Of a stretch of 64,000 bases of DNA, positions 1 through 7,594 are shown piece after piece. Below the pieces are notes generated by a model that ran no database searches, was not told the origin of the DNA, and worked only from the letters and a program-made list of their open reading frames with translations. The translations under genes and the position numbers were made by a program. The number at the start of each line of letters is the position of its first letter. Within the stretch, counting starts at the first letter, position 1. This DNA comes from CAYZWU01 sp964482235 (GTDB lineage Bacteria > Planctomycetota > B15-G4 > CAYZWU01): NCBI GenBank assembly GCA_964482235.1, contig CAYZWU010000019.1:1-64000 (forward strand), written 5' to 3'.

Positions 1-246
1 ACAGCTGACTCGATCGGATGGAATGATGAATTTACAGAAAAAATGTTGCGTGGCCCGATTCTTGTTCCTCCAGAGCATGAAACATTGGCGCGTGATATCA
101 TTGCAGACGTTCCTTCAGAAATATTACTTCCCGAATCTACTTTACCTCCGAGCATCCTCGACAAATCCCTGCCTTGGGTTCTCGTTTTCATGCTTGCTGT
201 CGCCATCATGTGCATATTAATCAGGTTCCTTTCAGGTTTCTGGTAG
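1..246 (+). CDS. C-terminal end of an unknown protein with a membrane anchor (partial)
   Basis: The frame is open from the first base of the window to a TAG stop, so only about 81 C-terminal residues are visible. The visible part is a hydrophilic, proline-containing stretch followed by one strongly hydrophobic segment of about 20 residues (LPWVLVFMLAVAIMCILIRF) ending SGFW. This suggests a tail-anchored protein or the last transmembrane helix of a larger one. An ATG lies at base 43, but the frame continues upstream of it without a stop, so it is probably internal. The family is not recognisable from this fragment. Confidence 0.55.
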   Translation, partial: TADSIGWNDEFTEKMLRGPILVPPEHETLARDIIADVPSEILLPESTLPPSILDKSLPWVLVFMLAVAIMCILIRFLSGFW

Positions 247-292
247 CATATGAACGGTAGCTGCTGCCTAACCCATTTCATATGCCTACCTA

Positions 293-592
293 TCACGCGG
301 AAAATTCGCACAGAGACCATCGGAGCGGGAAAAGGTATGACCTTCCCCCTGAAGCCGCCTCGACCATGGCAATGATCCCCTTGCGGACCGCGGCCGGCAG
401 CGACGGCCACGCCTTCACGACAGCCTGAAGCTCGCGAGGGAGCCCCTTCCCAGTCATCCACCTGTTGTGTTCCTGTTGTGCTGATATTGTGTTCTTTTCG
501 GGACCGGGCTGCGATCGGGCGGCGTCCGGCTCTGTCCGACATTTGCAGGAAGGCCTGCTCTTATCCCCTTGCCCCTGTCCGGCTTCCGACAA
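293..592 (-). CDS. Small ORF with an integrase-tail-like C-terminus, next to tRNA-Leu
   Basis: This is a 99-codon frame. Its second half (from the ATG at 457) contains LPRELQAVVKAWPSLPAAVR followed by KGIIAMVEAASG. From memory this resembles the tail seen after tyrosine integrases or in small ORFs beside them in planctomycete and deltaproteobacterial genomes. The first half, before 457, looks like translated non-coding sequence and runs into the tRNA terminator. The likely reading is either a remnant left by an element that once used the tRNA gene, or a chance frame. There is no catalytic integrase domain. The rest of 247-590 shows no other gene. Confidence 0.3.
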   Translation of the reverse strand: MSEAGQGQGDKSRPSCKCRTEPDAARSQPGPEKNTISAQQEHNRWMTGKGLPRELQAVVKAWPSLPAAVRKGIIAMVEAASGGRSYLFPLRWSLCEFSA

Positions 593-626
593 AAAAGACC
601 GGACTCTTCTTCATTCCGTCCGGTCT
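591..626 (-). terminator. Rho-independent terminator of tRNA-Leu
   Basis: On the minus strand a stem of AGACCGGAC pairs with GTCCGGTCT (9 bp, arms at 618-626 and 596-604) across a 13-nt loop and runs straight into a T tract (591-596). It lies 18 bases past the tRNA 3' end, as expected for a monocistronic tRNA unit. Confidence 0.85.
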
Positions 627-644
627 CCGTAAGTCCCGAACTAG

Positions 645-725
645 TGCGAGGAGGGGGATTCGAACCCCCACGGGTTACCCCACCAGATCCTAAATCTGGC
701 GCGTCTGCCATTCCGCCATCCTCGC
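645..725 (-). tRNA. tRNA-Leu (anticodon UAG)
   Basis: The minus strand folds into a complete cloverleaf. The acceptor stem is GCGAGGA/TCCTCGC with discriminator A at 645, and the anticodon stem CCAGA/TCTGG encloses loop TTTAGGA, giving anticodon TAG. The variable arm is long (13 nt, TGGGGTAACCCGT), as in class II leucine tRNAs, and the T arm is GGGGG-TTCGAAT-CCCCC. The 3' CCA is not encoded; the next bases are CTAG. It reads CUA and, by wobble, other CUN leucine codons. Confidence 0.95.
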
Positions 726-776
726 ACGAGGAGAAAGGGTACAATCAGGCGGCGGTGATTTCCAGCTAGATCCCTG

Positions 777-3242
777 TCAGACGTCGCAAAGCACGCCGTT
801 GGGCTGCTTCGGGCGCTCCCGGCTCTCGAAGCCCGCATGATACCGGTCGAGCCTCCTGGCCACGAGGTCGAAGACCGTGCCCGGAGGGAAGTCGCCCGAC
901 TCGTCGCGCTCGCCCGCTGGAACGCCCGTCAGGAGCTCGATACCCTCCTCGATCCGCTCCACGGCGTAGATGTGGAACCTGCCGGCACGGATTGCGTCGT
1001 GGACGTCGTCTCGAAGCATCAGGTCGTCCACGTTCGCGGCCGGGATCACAACGCCCTGCGTCCCGGTGAGGAGGCGTCTTGCGCAAAGATCGTAGAAGCT
1101 CTCGATCTTCTCGTTCACGCTGCCGACGGGATTGATGTCGCCCTTGAGGCTCACCGAACCGGTCACGGCCAGGTCCTGCCTGATCGGCAGATCGGCCAGG
1201 GCGGAGAGCAGGGAGTAGATCTCCGTTGACGAGGCGCTGTCTCCCTCGATCCCCATGTAGCTCTGCTCGAAGCAGATCGAGGCGCTGAGGTCGAGAGGAT
1301 GATGCTGGGCGAACCGCTCGCGCAGAAACCCGCTCAGGATCAGAATCCCCTTGTCATGGAGGCTGCCGCTCATCTTCGCCTGCCTCTCGATGTCGATGAT
1401 CCCCGACGCCCCCATGGAGACCGACGCCGCGATCCTCATCGGGAAACCGAACGTCGTGTTCCCCATGAGAAAGACGGTCAGTCCGTTGACCTGCCCAGTC
1501 CTCTCCCCTTCCGTGTCCACCTTGAGCACGTCCTGGTCGAGGAGGCGGCAGAGCCTCTCCTCCTGGAGCGAGTTGCGATAGCGGATCTCCTTTTCCGCCA
1601 ATACCACGTGAACGGCTTTCACGGCGTTGCTCCCTTCCTTTTGGGCCCAGAATCCCGCCTCGCGGGCCAGGTCGGCCACCTCGCTGAACTGCGCGGAGAT
1701 CCGCCCCCTCCGGCCGGCGTGCCTCACTCCGAACTCCACGATCCGCGACACGCCGGAGGAATGGAAGGGAAGCAGGCCCTCGTCCATGCAGAGCCGCCGC
1801 AGGAAAGGTGCGTAGGTCTCCACGTTCTCGTCCGAAAGCTCAAGGTCGTCGCTGAAATCCGCCTTGATCTTGAAGACCTTCTGGAAGTACTCGTCCTGGT
1901 TGTAGAGCTTGTTGAAGGTCTCCGAATCGCCGATCATGATCACTTTCACGTGCAGCGGAATCGGCTCCGGCTTGAGCGCGGCCGACACGGCCTGCATGTA
2001 GCCGTCATCGGACTCCAGGATCAGCTCCTTGGCGCGGAGCATCCGCTTCAGGGCGGGCCATGCCCCGGCCTCGGCCAGCACGTCGAGAGCGTTGATCACG
2101 AGGAATCCGTGGTTCGCCCGAAGCAGCGAGCCGCCGCGGATCGTGGTGTGATCGGTGTACGATCCGCCCGCGTTGTCGTACATCACCCCCATCGTCCCGA
2201 TCAGGTTGGCGTAGGTGGGCGACCGCTCGAGGACCACGGGAAGCTCGGTGCTCTCCGAGCTGCCGTGAACAACGTTGACCTCGAACCTCCGGAGAATCGC
2301 TTCCTTCTCCCTGTTCATCTCCAGCACGGCGGCGGTCATCTCTCCCGTATCGTCGTCGACGAAGATGGCGAGGCTCTCCAGAATGTCCGCCTTCAAGCCG
2401 TCGAGGAACCGCTTGATCCGGGGATCGCCGTAGTTCTCCTTCAGGTCGTCCACATGGCCCGAGATCGCCTCCTCCCCGGCCTGGACCTCGAGCTGGCTGA
2501 CCTTCTCGTACATCTCGCGGGAGTTCCGCCGAATCTGCCGCAGCACCTGCACCATCCGGTCCCTGTAGATGAAGATCTTCTTCCTGAGCCTGTCGGCGAT
2601 CTCCCGCACGATCACCCCGTCGCTCTCCAGCTTGTCGACCTCGTCGATCGAGACGGGCTCGTCCTCCGTCTTGATCAGGATCTCGGTGTGCACCGTTCCC
2701 CCCACCTTGACCTCGCTCATGATCAGGCTCTCGGAATCGAGCTCCTCCTTGAAGAAATCGAGAAGCGCCCGTTCCTTCTGCTGGTACTTCTCGATGATCC
2801 TGCCCTTGGCAGCGAGAAACTTGTCGTTCTCGAGGGCAGCGGGGATGCTCTTCTTCACCAGGCGGAGAAAGTGCCTCATCTCACGCCTGAACTTCGCCCC
2901 CCCGCCGCTGTCGAAGGTAATCAGCACGGGGCTCGTCGGGTTGACGAAGTTGTAGACGTAGCAGTAATCCCTGAGCTGGGCGCAGGAGAGAGGCCTCTTC
3001 TTCAAGAGCCTCATCACGGCGGTGGTCCGCCCGGTCCCCTTGGTTCCGCTGACATAGACGTTGTACCCCGGGGCGTCGATCTCGAGCCCCAGCTTGAGGG
3101 CGCGGAGGGCGCGCTGCTGGCCGATGATCCCGCTCACCGGCTCCACCGAGTCCGTGGTCTCAAAGGTGAAGCGGTCGGGTGCGCAGATCCACCGGGTCAG
3201 CTGATATGGCACCGCGAGCCTGTTTTCCGCATCGAAGCTCAT
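777..3242 (-). CDS. Lon-like ATP-dependent protease (AAA_32 / S16 family)
   Basis: This 821-residue protein has an N-terminal AAA+ region with the P-loop GTKGTGRT (about 66-73) after GIIGQQRAL, a long helical insert in the middle, and a C-terminal S16 peptidase domain. The catalytic dyad is Ser669 (in GDSASS) and Lys712 (in GSVNEKIE). The 43-residue spacing equals that of S679/K722 in E. coli Lon. The classical Lon N-terminal substrate domain is absent and the P-loop is unusual, which matches the LonB-like or YcbZ-like group of cytosolic quality-control proteases. The ATG at 3242 follows GGGAGGG with good spacing. It is probably transcribed alone, with tRNA-Leu downstream on the same strand. 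Confidence 0.9.
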   Translation of the reverse strand: MSFDAENRLAVPYQLTRWICAPDRFTFETTDSVEPVSGIIGQQRALRALKLGLEIDAPGYNVYVSGTKGTGRTTAVMRLLKKRPLSCAQLRDYCYVYNFVNPTSPVLITFDSGGGAKFRREMRHFLRLVKKSIPAALENDKFLAAKGRIIEKYQQKERALLDFFKEELDSESLIMSEVKVGGTVHTEILIKTEDEPVSIDEVDKLESDGVIVREIADRLRKKIFIYRDRMVQVLRQIRRNSREMYEKVSQLEVQAGEEAISGHVDDLKENYGDPRIKRFLDGLKADILESLAIFVDDDTGEMTAAVLEMNREKEAILRRFEVNVVHGSSESTELPVVLERSPTYANLIGTMGVMYDNAGGSYTDHTTIRGGSLLRANHGFLVINALDVLAEAGAWPALKRMLRAKELILESDDGYMQAVSAALKPEPIPLHVKVIMIGDSETFNKLYNQDEYFQKVFKIKADFSDDLELSDENVETYAPFLRRLCMDEGLLPFHSSGVSRIVEFGVRHAGRRGRISAQFSEVADLAREAGFWAQKEGSNAVKAVHVVLAEKEIRYRNSLQEERLCRLLDQDVLKVDTEGERTGQVNGLTVFLMGNTTFGFPMRIAASVSMGASGIIDIERQAKMSGSLHDKGILILSGFLRERFAQHHPLDLSASICFEQSYMGIEGDSASSTEIYSLLSALADLPIRQDLAVTGSVSLKGDINPVGSVNEKIESFYDLCARRLLTGTQGVVIPAANVDDLMLRDDVHDAIRAGRFHIYAVERIEEGIELLTGVPAGERDESGDFPPGTVFDLVARRLDRYHAGFESRERPKQPNGVLCDV

Positions 3243-3492
3243 CCAAGCCCTCCCGAAGGCATAGTCTATTTCTGGAATCCGGCTTCCTTTCCATCGATTC
3301 TTCTTATTCTATCATCGACTCTCCACTCCCCAGAGTTGAGCGATCCTTTCTTGTTGATACTCCGGGATTTGCGGCCCCGGGATCGGCCGAAAAAAATCCA
3401 GGCCGATCTCGACCGGAATGACTGGGAATAATGCGCCGCGATCGTTATCATCCGGCCATGGTTGGCAAGCGTTACAGCCGGCTGCAGAGATC

Positions 3493-5355
3493 ATGAATTT
3501 CGTCATAAAAAGAGCTTTCTCTACCCTTTACTGGCTGCTGCCCCTTGCGGCTCTCGGGATATTCTCCGGGCTGTTCGGCCTGGCTCCCACCTCGGAGGAC
3601 GCCCTCTGGCGCGTCGTCTGCGAAACCGTGGAGCCGGGTGAAGCCATCTCCTCCCCCATGCCCGAGGGGCAGGCCGAAACGGCGCTGCATCCGGCATCGA
3701 GCCTTCTGTCCCTGCCGCTCTGCAGCATCGTGCCCCCGGGTTCGCCCTGCAACCAGGCGATTGTCCTCGCCGTTCTTGCGGCCTGCGCATGGCTTCTCTT
3801 TCGCGTCGCCCGGCGGATCGCAGGGCATAGAACTGCCGCCGCCGCCGCTCTCCTTTATGCCCTGCACCCGCTGCACGCCGGTTTCTTCACATCCCTGGCC
3901 GGCGGTCTCGAGGGAGGGATCCACACCCTTCTTGTTCTGGTTGCCCTGGATGCGGGCAGCGGCTGGCGCTCCGATTTGACCCGCGGCATCTCGGAAGGAG
4001 GGCGAAGACCGTTCAGCCTCTCCCTCAAGCCCTTTGTCTGCCTCCTGGCCGCCGCTGCCGCCACTTCTTCCAGCGGGAACCCGGGCATCCCCCTCCTCGT
4101 CATTCTCCACGATCGCTACCTCGCCGCGCCGAGCTGCCATGAGAAGGCGAGGCTCAACCAGGCCGGCTGGTACGCGACGATCCTCATCCTTTGCGGCGCG
4201 GCCTGGGCGTACAGGGTCTTCGTGAGCCTGCCCTCAGCCGCGCTGGTGCCGGATCTCGATTCAATCACGATTCCCCTGGTCGCGCCTCTCCTGGCCTGCA
4301 CCGCCCCGAACAGCCTGCCCGGATCAGCGAGCGGAATAGCCGGACTTGTGGTCGCGATTCTCCTGCCCGCCATGATCGTGCTGCGCCTCCTCGTTCATGG
4401 ACGGCGACTCCTCCGTCTCCTCCTCCCGGCCCTCTGCCTCTGTGCGGCGGCTACCCTCTTCTGCTGCATCGAGAAGGATGCCGCAGGACTGAAGAGCGCC
4501 GACCTCGGCCCGGGGATCGCCTTCTTCTCCCTCGCCGCGGCCCTGGTGCTTGCGGGGCCTGGACGGAAAACAGGGGAAAAGGCTGCCTGGAAGAGCGACA
4601 TCCCGGCCCTCGTCGCCACGGGAGCAGCGGCCTGCTGCCTGGCGTTTCTTTCTCTCGATCTCGTCGATTCGGTCAGGAACGGGGAGGCCGCTTCAGCCCG
4701 TGCCGCAAACCAGCTCGAAAAAGAGATCGACAGATCGGCGGCGAAATACCATTACCTCTACAACGAGCCCCTCTCGATCAGAGCCGGCGGTGTCGAGGTG
4801 GCCGAGTTCCTCGACCTCGAGCTCTCCCTTCTGCCGCAGATCTCGGGAGCGGGAGAGCCTCCCATGATCTTCCCGCTGCAGGAGCACCCCGACCTTCTTC
4901 ACGGGCACACGAAGGACTTCCTCGCCGCCCTCAGCGACGGCGCCGCCTATCACGCGGACAGCGAAGGCCGCGTGATCCGTCTTCTCACCGAGGAGGAGAA
5001 ACGAAAAGACGTGATCTGCGGCCTGGCGATCGACATACCCCGCCTGATCACGATCCAGCCCAACGGATTCCCGGTGAAATACAGCTTCATGATAAAAACA
5101 TCGATCCGCGAGCGGGTGATCCTGCTCACCCGCCTCGGCCCGTGCGTGGCCGACGAGTTCGAGAACCGTCTCCGTCTGAAAAGAGGACGTGTCGAGCTCT
5201 TCGTCGGCGAAAGCACGGGAATCAGCAACACGCTCCGCCTTTTCAACGGCGAGGAGCTCCGGATATGGGTGGAGCTCCTCGGAGAAGAGGGTAAACTGAA
5301 AACAAGAAGCTTCATCGAGACGGTCCGCCTCTTCCGGGAAGAGGAGAAAGGATAA
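3493..5355 (+). CDS. Polytopic membrane protein of unknown function
   Basis: The protein has 620 residues from the ATG at 3493. That start was chosen because it begins directly at a signal-anchor-like sequence (MNFVIKRAFSTLYWLLPLAA); an upstream ATG at 3418 would add 25 unremarkable residues. Roughly eight to ten hydrophobic segments fill the first 400 residues. They include a conserved-looking ALHPLHAGFF, reminiscent of the membrane half of planctomycete TPR/O-mannosyltransferase-like (TMTC-type) proteins. The last 200 residues are soluble, without TPR repeats. Catalytic acidic motifs of GT-C enzymes are not clear, so no function is assigned. It ends 16 bases before the coding start proposed for the next gene. 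Confidence 0.75.
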   Translation: MNFVIKRAFSTLYWLLPLAALGIFSGLFGLAPTSEDALWRVVCETVEPGEAISSPMPEGQAETALHPASSLLSLPLCSIVPPGSPCNQAIVLAVLAACAWLLFRVARRIAGHRTAAAAALLYALHPLHAGFFTSLAGGLEGGIHTLLVLVALDAGSGWRSDLTRGISEGGRRPFSLSLKPFVCLLAAAAATSSSGNPGIPLLVILHDRYLAAPSCHEKARLNQAGWYATILILCGAAWAYRVFVSLPSAALVPDLDSITIPLVAPLLACTAPNSLPGSASGIAGLVVAILLPAMIVLRLLVHGRRLLRLLLPALCLCAAATLFCCIEKDAAGLKSADLGPGIAFFSLAAALVLAGPGRKTGEKAAWKSDIPALVATGAAACCLAFLSLDLVDSVRNGEAASARAANQLEKEIDRSAAKYHYLYNEPLSIRAGGVEVAEFLDLELSLLPQISGAGEPPMIFPLQEHPDLLHGHTKDFLAALSDGAAYHADSEGRVIRLLTEEEKRKDVICGLAIDIPRLITIQPNGFPVKYSFMIKTSIRERVILLTRLGPCVADEFENRLRLKRGRVELFVGESTGISNTLRLFNGEELRIWVELLGEEGKLKTRSFIETVRLFREEEKG

Positions 5356-5401
5356 AAAAAAGGAGGGAACACTGGCTGCCGGAAACGTCAAGGAACTGAT
5401 C

Positions 5402-6343
5402 GTGCGGAACAGCTGCTCGGGAATGACGGTCTTTCACTTCCTGCGCAAGACCCTGCCGCGTTCCATGAGCCGCGACATCGTCGGCCTCATCGATGACGGC
5501 GCAGTCTTCAGGAACGGCGTGCCGGCCGAGTTCCAGGCCATCGTGAGGACGGGCGACTTCATCTCCGTTGACACGTCGGCGGTCAAGGAGCGGGAGGTTC
5601 AGCAGGAAGCTCCGCTCGAGCTCGAGATCCTCTACAGGGACGAGGGGGTCCTTTGCGTGGACAAGCCTCCCGGCATACCGGTGATCCCGGACCGGCGCCA
5701 CAGGACGGAGACGGCGGTGGAGATCTGCCGCCGGATGCTCGGAGATGGGCCGAACAGCCCGAAACCGGTCCACCGGATCGACAAGTACACTTCAGGCGTC
5801 CTGATGCTCGCCCTGAAGAAGGAGTTCGTCCAGCCTCTCGGCGATCTCTTTGCCGACAAGCGCATCTCCAAGACCTACCTCGCATTCGTGCGCGGCAATG
5901 TCTTGCCCGGCGAGAGGATCATCGACGCTCCCATCGGGCCTGATGCCCGCAGGGTGTCTCGCATGGTGGTCAATCCGACGAAGAAGGGAAAGTCCGCCGT
6001 GACCCGCATCGCTCCCCTCGTTGCCTGGAGAGACTACTCCCTGGTGGAGGCCCGGCCGGAAACGGGCCGCACGCACCAGATCCGAGTCCATCTGGCGCAC
6101 ATCAAGCACCCGATCCTCTGCGACTCCCTCTACGGCGGCGGCGACGTCTTCCACCTGTCCACAATCAAGCCCGATTATCACGTGGGAAGGGGAAAGAGGG
6201 AACGCCCCCTTCTCAAGCGCCAGGCCCTCCATGCAGCGGAGCTTACGTTCGAATCGCCTGCCACGGGAAAGGTCGTCCGCGTCAAGTCGCCGCTCCCCGA
6301 GGACCTGGCCATCCTGAAAAAGAAGCTGGAAAAGTTCTCGTGA
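5402..6343 (+). CDS. RluA-family ribosomal large-subunit pseudouridine synthase
   Basis: The protein isomerises uridine to pseudouridine in rRNA. An S4-like RNA-binding region (about residues 1-60) precedes the catalytic domain. The signature HRIDKYTSG (124-132) contains the nucleophile Asp127, and RTHQIRVHL follows later, as in RluA/RluC/RluD. The GTG at 5402 has no ribosome-binding site and cuts into the start of the S4 fold. An in-frame CTG at 5372 lies 5 bases after a perfect AGGAGG (5361-5366) and would add LAAGNVKELIV, which fits the usual beginning of this family. The real start is therefore probably CTG 5372. The exact target uridine cannot be told from sequence. Confidence 0.92.
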   Translation: MRNSCSGMTVFHFLRKTLPRSMSRDIVGLIDDGAVFRNGVPAEFQAIVRTGDFISVDTSAVKEREVQQEAPLELEILYRDEGVLCVDKPPGIPVIPDRRHRTETAVEICRRMLGDGPNSPKPVHRIDKYTSGVLMLALKKEFVQPLGDLFADKRISKTYLAFVRGNVLPGERIIDAPIGPDARRVSRMVVNPTKKGKSAVTRIAPLVAWRDYSLVEARPETGRTHQIRVHLAHIKHPILCDSLYGGGDVFHLSTIKPDYHVGRGKRERPLLKRQALHAAELTFESPATGKVVRVKSPLPEDLAILKKKLEKFS

Positions 6344-6398
6344 AGCCCGGATATCCGCCCGATTACCAAAATCAGCCCTGCCGGAGCTTCTTCCCTGG

Positions 6399-6426
6399 TT
6401 GACATTCAGTAAAAACTGCGTAGAAT
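6399..6426 (+). promoter_or_regulatory. Sigma-70-type promoter of rpmH
   Basis: A perfect -35 hexamer TTGACA (6399-6404), a 16-bp spacer and a -10 hexamer TAGAAT (6421-6426, five of six matches) stand 55 bases before the L34 start codon. This is the best-matching promoter noticed in the window and fits a highly expressed ribosomal protein gene. Confidence 0.75.
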
Positions 6427-6481
6427 CTTTTGATTTACGTCAACGACAAAGACCGACCCGTCTGCGTACGGAGCCAAGGCC

Positions 6482-6607
6482 ATGAAGAAAAAGATCAGAC
6501 GCAGCAGCACGAAAAGGAAGAAGTCGGGCGGATTCCGCGCGCTCAACAAGACCCATAGCGGCAAGAAGTGCATTGCCCGTAGACGGCGCAAGGGGACGAG
6601 GATCTGA
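6482..6607 (+). CDS. rpmH: 50S ribosomal protein L34
   Basis: This 41-residue, extremely basic protein starts MKKKIRRSSTKRKK, continues SGGFRALNKTHSGKK and ends RRRRKGTRI. It follows the L34 pattern of a K/R-rich start, an (H/S)GFRAR-like core, a (N/S)G(R/K)K turn and an ARRRxKGR end. The length matches the family (44-46 residues, slightly short). A GGAG (6470-6473) lies 8 bases before the ATG, and a near-consensus promoter lies upstream. L34 is a late-assembling protein of the large subunit. Its usual neighbours rnpA and yidC, and the dnaA/oriC region, are absent here; the next gene is a convergent glycosyltransferase. Confidence 0.88.
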   Translation: MKKKIRRSSTKRKKSGGFRALNKTHSGKKCIARRRRKGTRI

Positions 6608-6615
6608 TTCCGGGG

Positions 6616-6629
6616 CGAGCCGCGGCTCG
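6616..6629. terminator. Perfect GC palindrome between rpmH and the convergent glycosyltransferase
   Basis: CGAGCCGCGGCTCG can form a 5-bp stem with a CGCG loop just 8 bases after the L34 stop and 16 bases beyond the end of the convergent gene. No T tract follows on either strand, so intrinsic termination is uncertain. It may act as a transcript end or stabilising hairpin. Confidence 0.35.
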
Positions 6630-6645
6630 AAAGAAACCGCCGTCA

Positions 6646-7515
6646 TCAGGACTCAGTGCCGGTTTTTTCCTCCGGAGCCCCCTCCCTGTCGCCGCCTTCT
6701 CGCGTTCCGGCCTGCCCTGATTTTTCCGGATCCCTGCCCGGTGTCGTCGCGGGAGCGCGCACGTTCTGCAGCTCCCAGAGCTTGGCATACTTCAAGAAAA
6801 CGTAGAACGCGCCGATAGCCGCCACGATGAAACCCCGAATCCCGTCTCGGAACCCCCGCTTCAGCAAGTACATCCGCATGAACCGCCCTGCCGGATTGAA
6901 CAGCATCCGGAAGAGAGAGGCCCTGGAGCCGGCCTCCCGCTTGCGCTTGGCCATGGTGGTCGTGTAGGTGTTGACCTTCTCCATGTGATGGGCGATGTCC
7001 CTGTAGTTGAAGTGATGCATCACGGCAGGCAGCTTCCGCGTCTCACCGTCGACACTCACGTGGTCATGAGGGTCCACTCCCTCCCAGCGCCCCTTATCCC
7101 TGTCAAAGAGACGAAGCCTGTATTCCGGCCACCATCCACCATGGTCGATCCATCTCCCGAGGTAGAACGTCCGGCGTGGAAAGAAGTACCCCGCCACCTT
7201 TCCCCTGTCCCGCTCGAGGGCCTCCCTGATGATCCGCTCGCCGTCCGCCTCGAGCCGCTCGTCGGCATCGATACAAAACACCCAGCGGTTCTTCGCCAGA
7301 CTGACGGCCAGGTCCTTCTGCTTCACATGTCCGAGAAACTCCTGCATCGTCACACGGCATCCGAAGCTCTCGGCAATGGCCGCGGTCCCGTCATCGGAGC
7401 CCGAGTCGACAACCACGATTTCATCGGCCCAGGCCACCGAAAAGAGGCAATCGGGCAGCATGGCTGCCTCATTGTAGGTGATGATGCAGACCGAAATCAG
7501 GGGCGGATCATCCAT
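6646..7515 (-). CDS. Family 2 glycosyltransferase, WaaE/KdtX-like (LPS core type)
   Basis: This is a 289-residue GT-A enzyme. The nucleotide-binding strand is ISVCIITYNEAAMLPDCL (residues 7-24), followed by VVDSGSDDGT and a DADE metal-binding motif (83-86). The middle contains the family-typical GGWWPEYRLRLFDR and HHFNYRD segments. The C-terminus has a basic amphipathic/hydrophobic stretch (MYLLKRGFRDGIRGFIVAAI) likely to sit on the membrane, then a low-complexity acidic tail rich in G, E and P. WaaE-like enzymes add a glucose to the inner-core heptose of LPS; the real acceptor here is unknown. It is divergent from the next glycosyltransferase across an 80-bp gap. Confidence 0.88.
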   Translation of the reverse strand: MDDPPLISVCIITYNEAAMLPDCLFSVAWADEIVVVDSGSDDGTAAIAESFGCRVTMQEFLGHVKQKDLAVSLAKNRWVFCIDADERLEADGERIIREALERDRGKVAGYFFPRRTFYLGRWIDHGGWWPEYRLRLFDRDKGRWEGVDPHDHVSVDGETRKLPAVMHHFNYRDIAHHMEKVNTYTTTMAKRKREAGSRASLFRMLFNPAGRFMRMYLLKRGFRDGIRGFIVAAIGAFYVFLKYAKLWELQNVRAPATTPGRDPEKSGQAGTREGGDREGAPEEKTGTES

Positions 7516-7558
7516 GATTCACTCTCTTTTCTTGACCGAAACGGCCTGGTCGTGCGCC

Positions 7559-7573
7559 GTGATATAATATCAC
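7559..7573. promoter_or_regulatory. Palindrome over a -10-like TATAAT between divergent glycosyltransferase genes
   Basis: GTGATATAATATCAC is a 7+1+7 perfect inverted repeat lying 21 bases before the plus-strand gene and about 44 bases before the minus-strand gene. It contains TATAAT (7563-7568) on the plus strand and TATTAT on the minus strand, so one site could set or block both promoters. No well-spaced -35 is visible; TTGACC at 7532 is 25 bp away. The operator role is inference. Confidence 0.4.
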
Positions 7574-7594
7574 ACCTGTTGGAGAGAATAGGGC

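Noticed and set aside
1299..3431. A 710-codon open frame on the plus strand opposite the Lon-like protease
   Set aside because: Proline-, arginine- and histidine-rich composition without any domain; it is the usual antisense shadow of a high-GC gene whose motifs are all on the minus strand.
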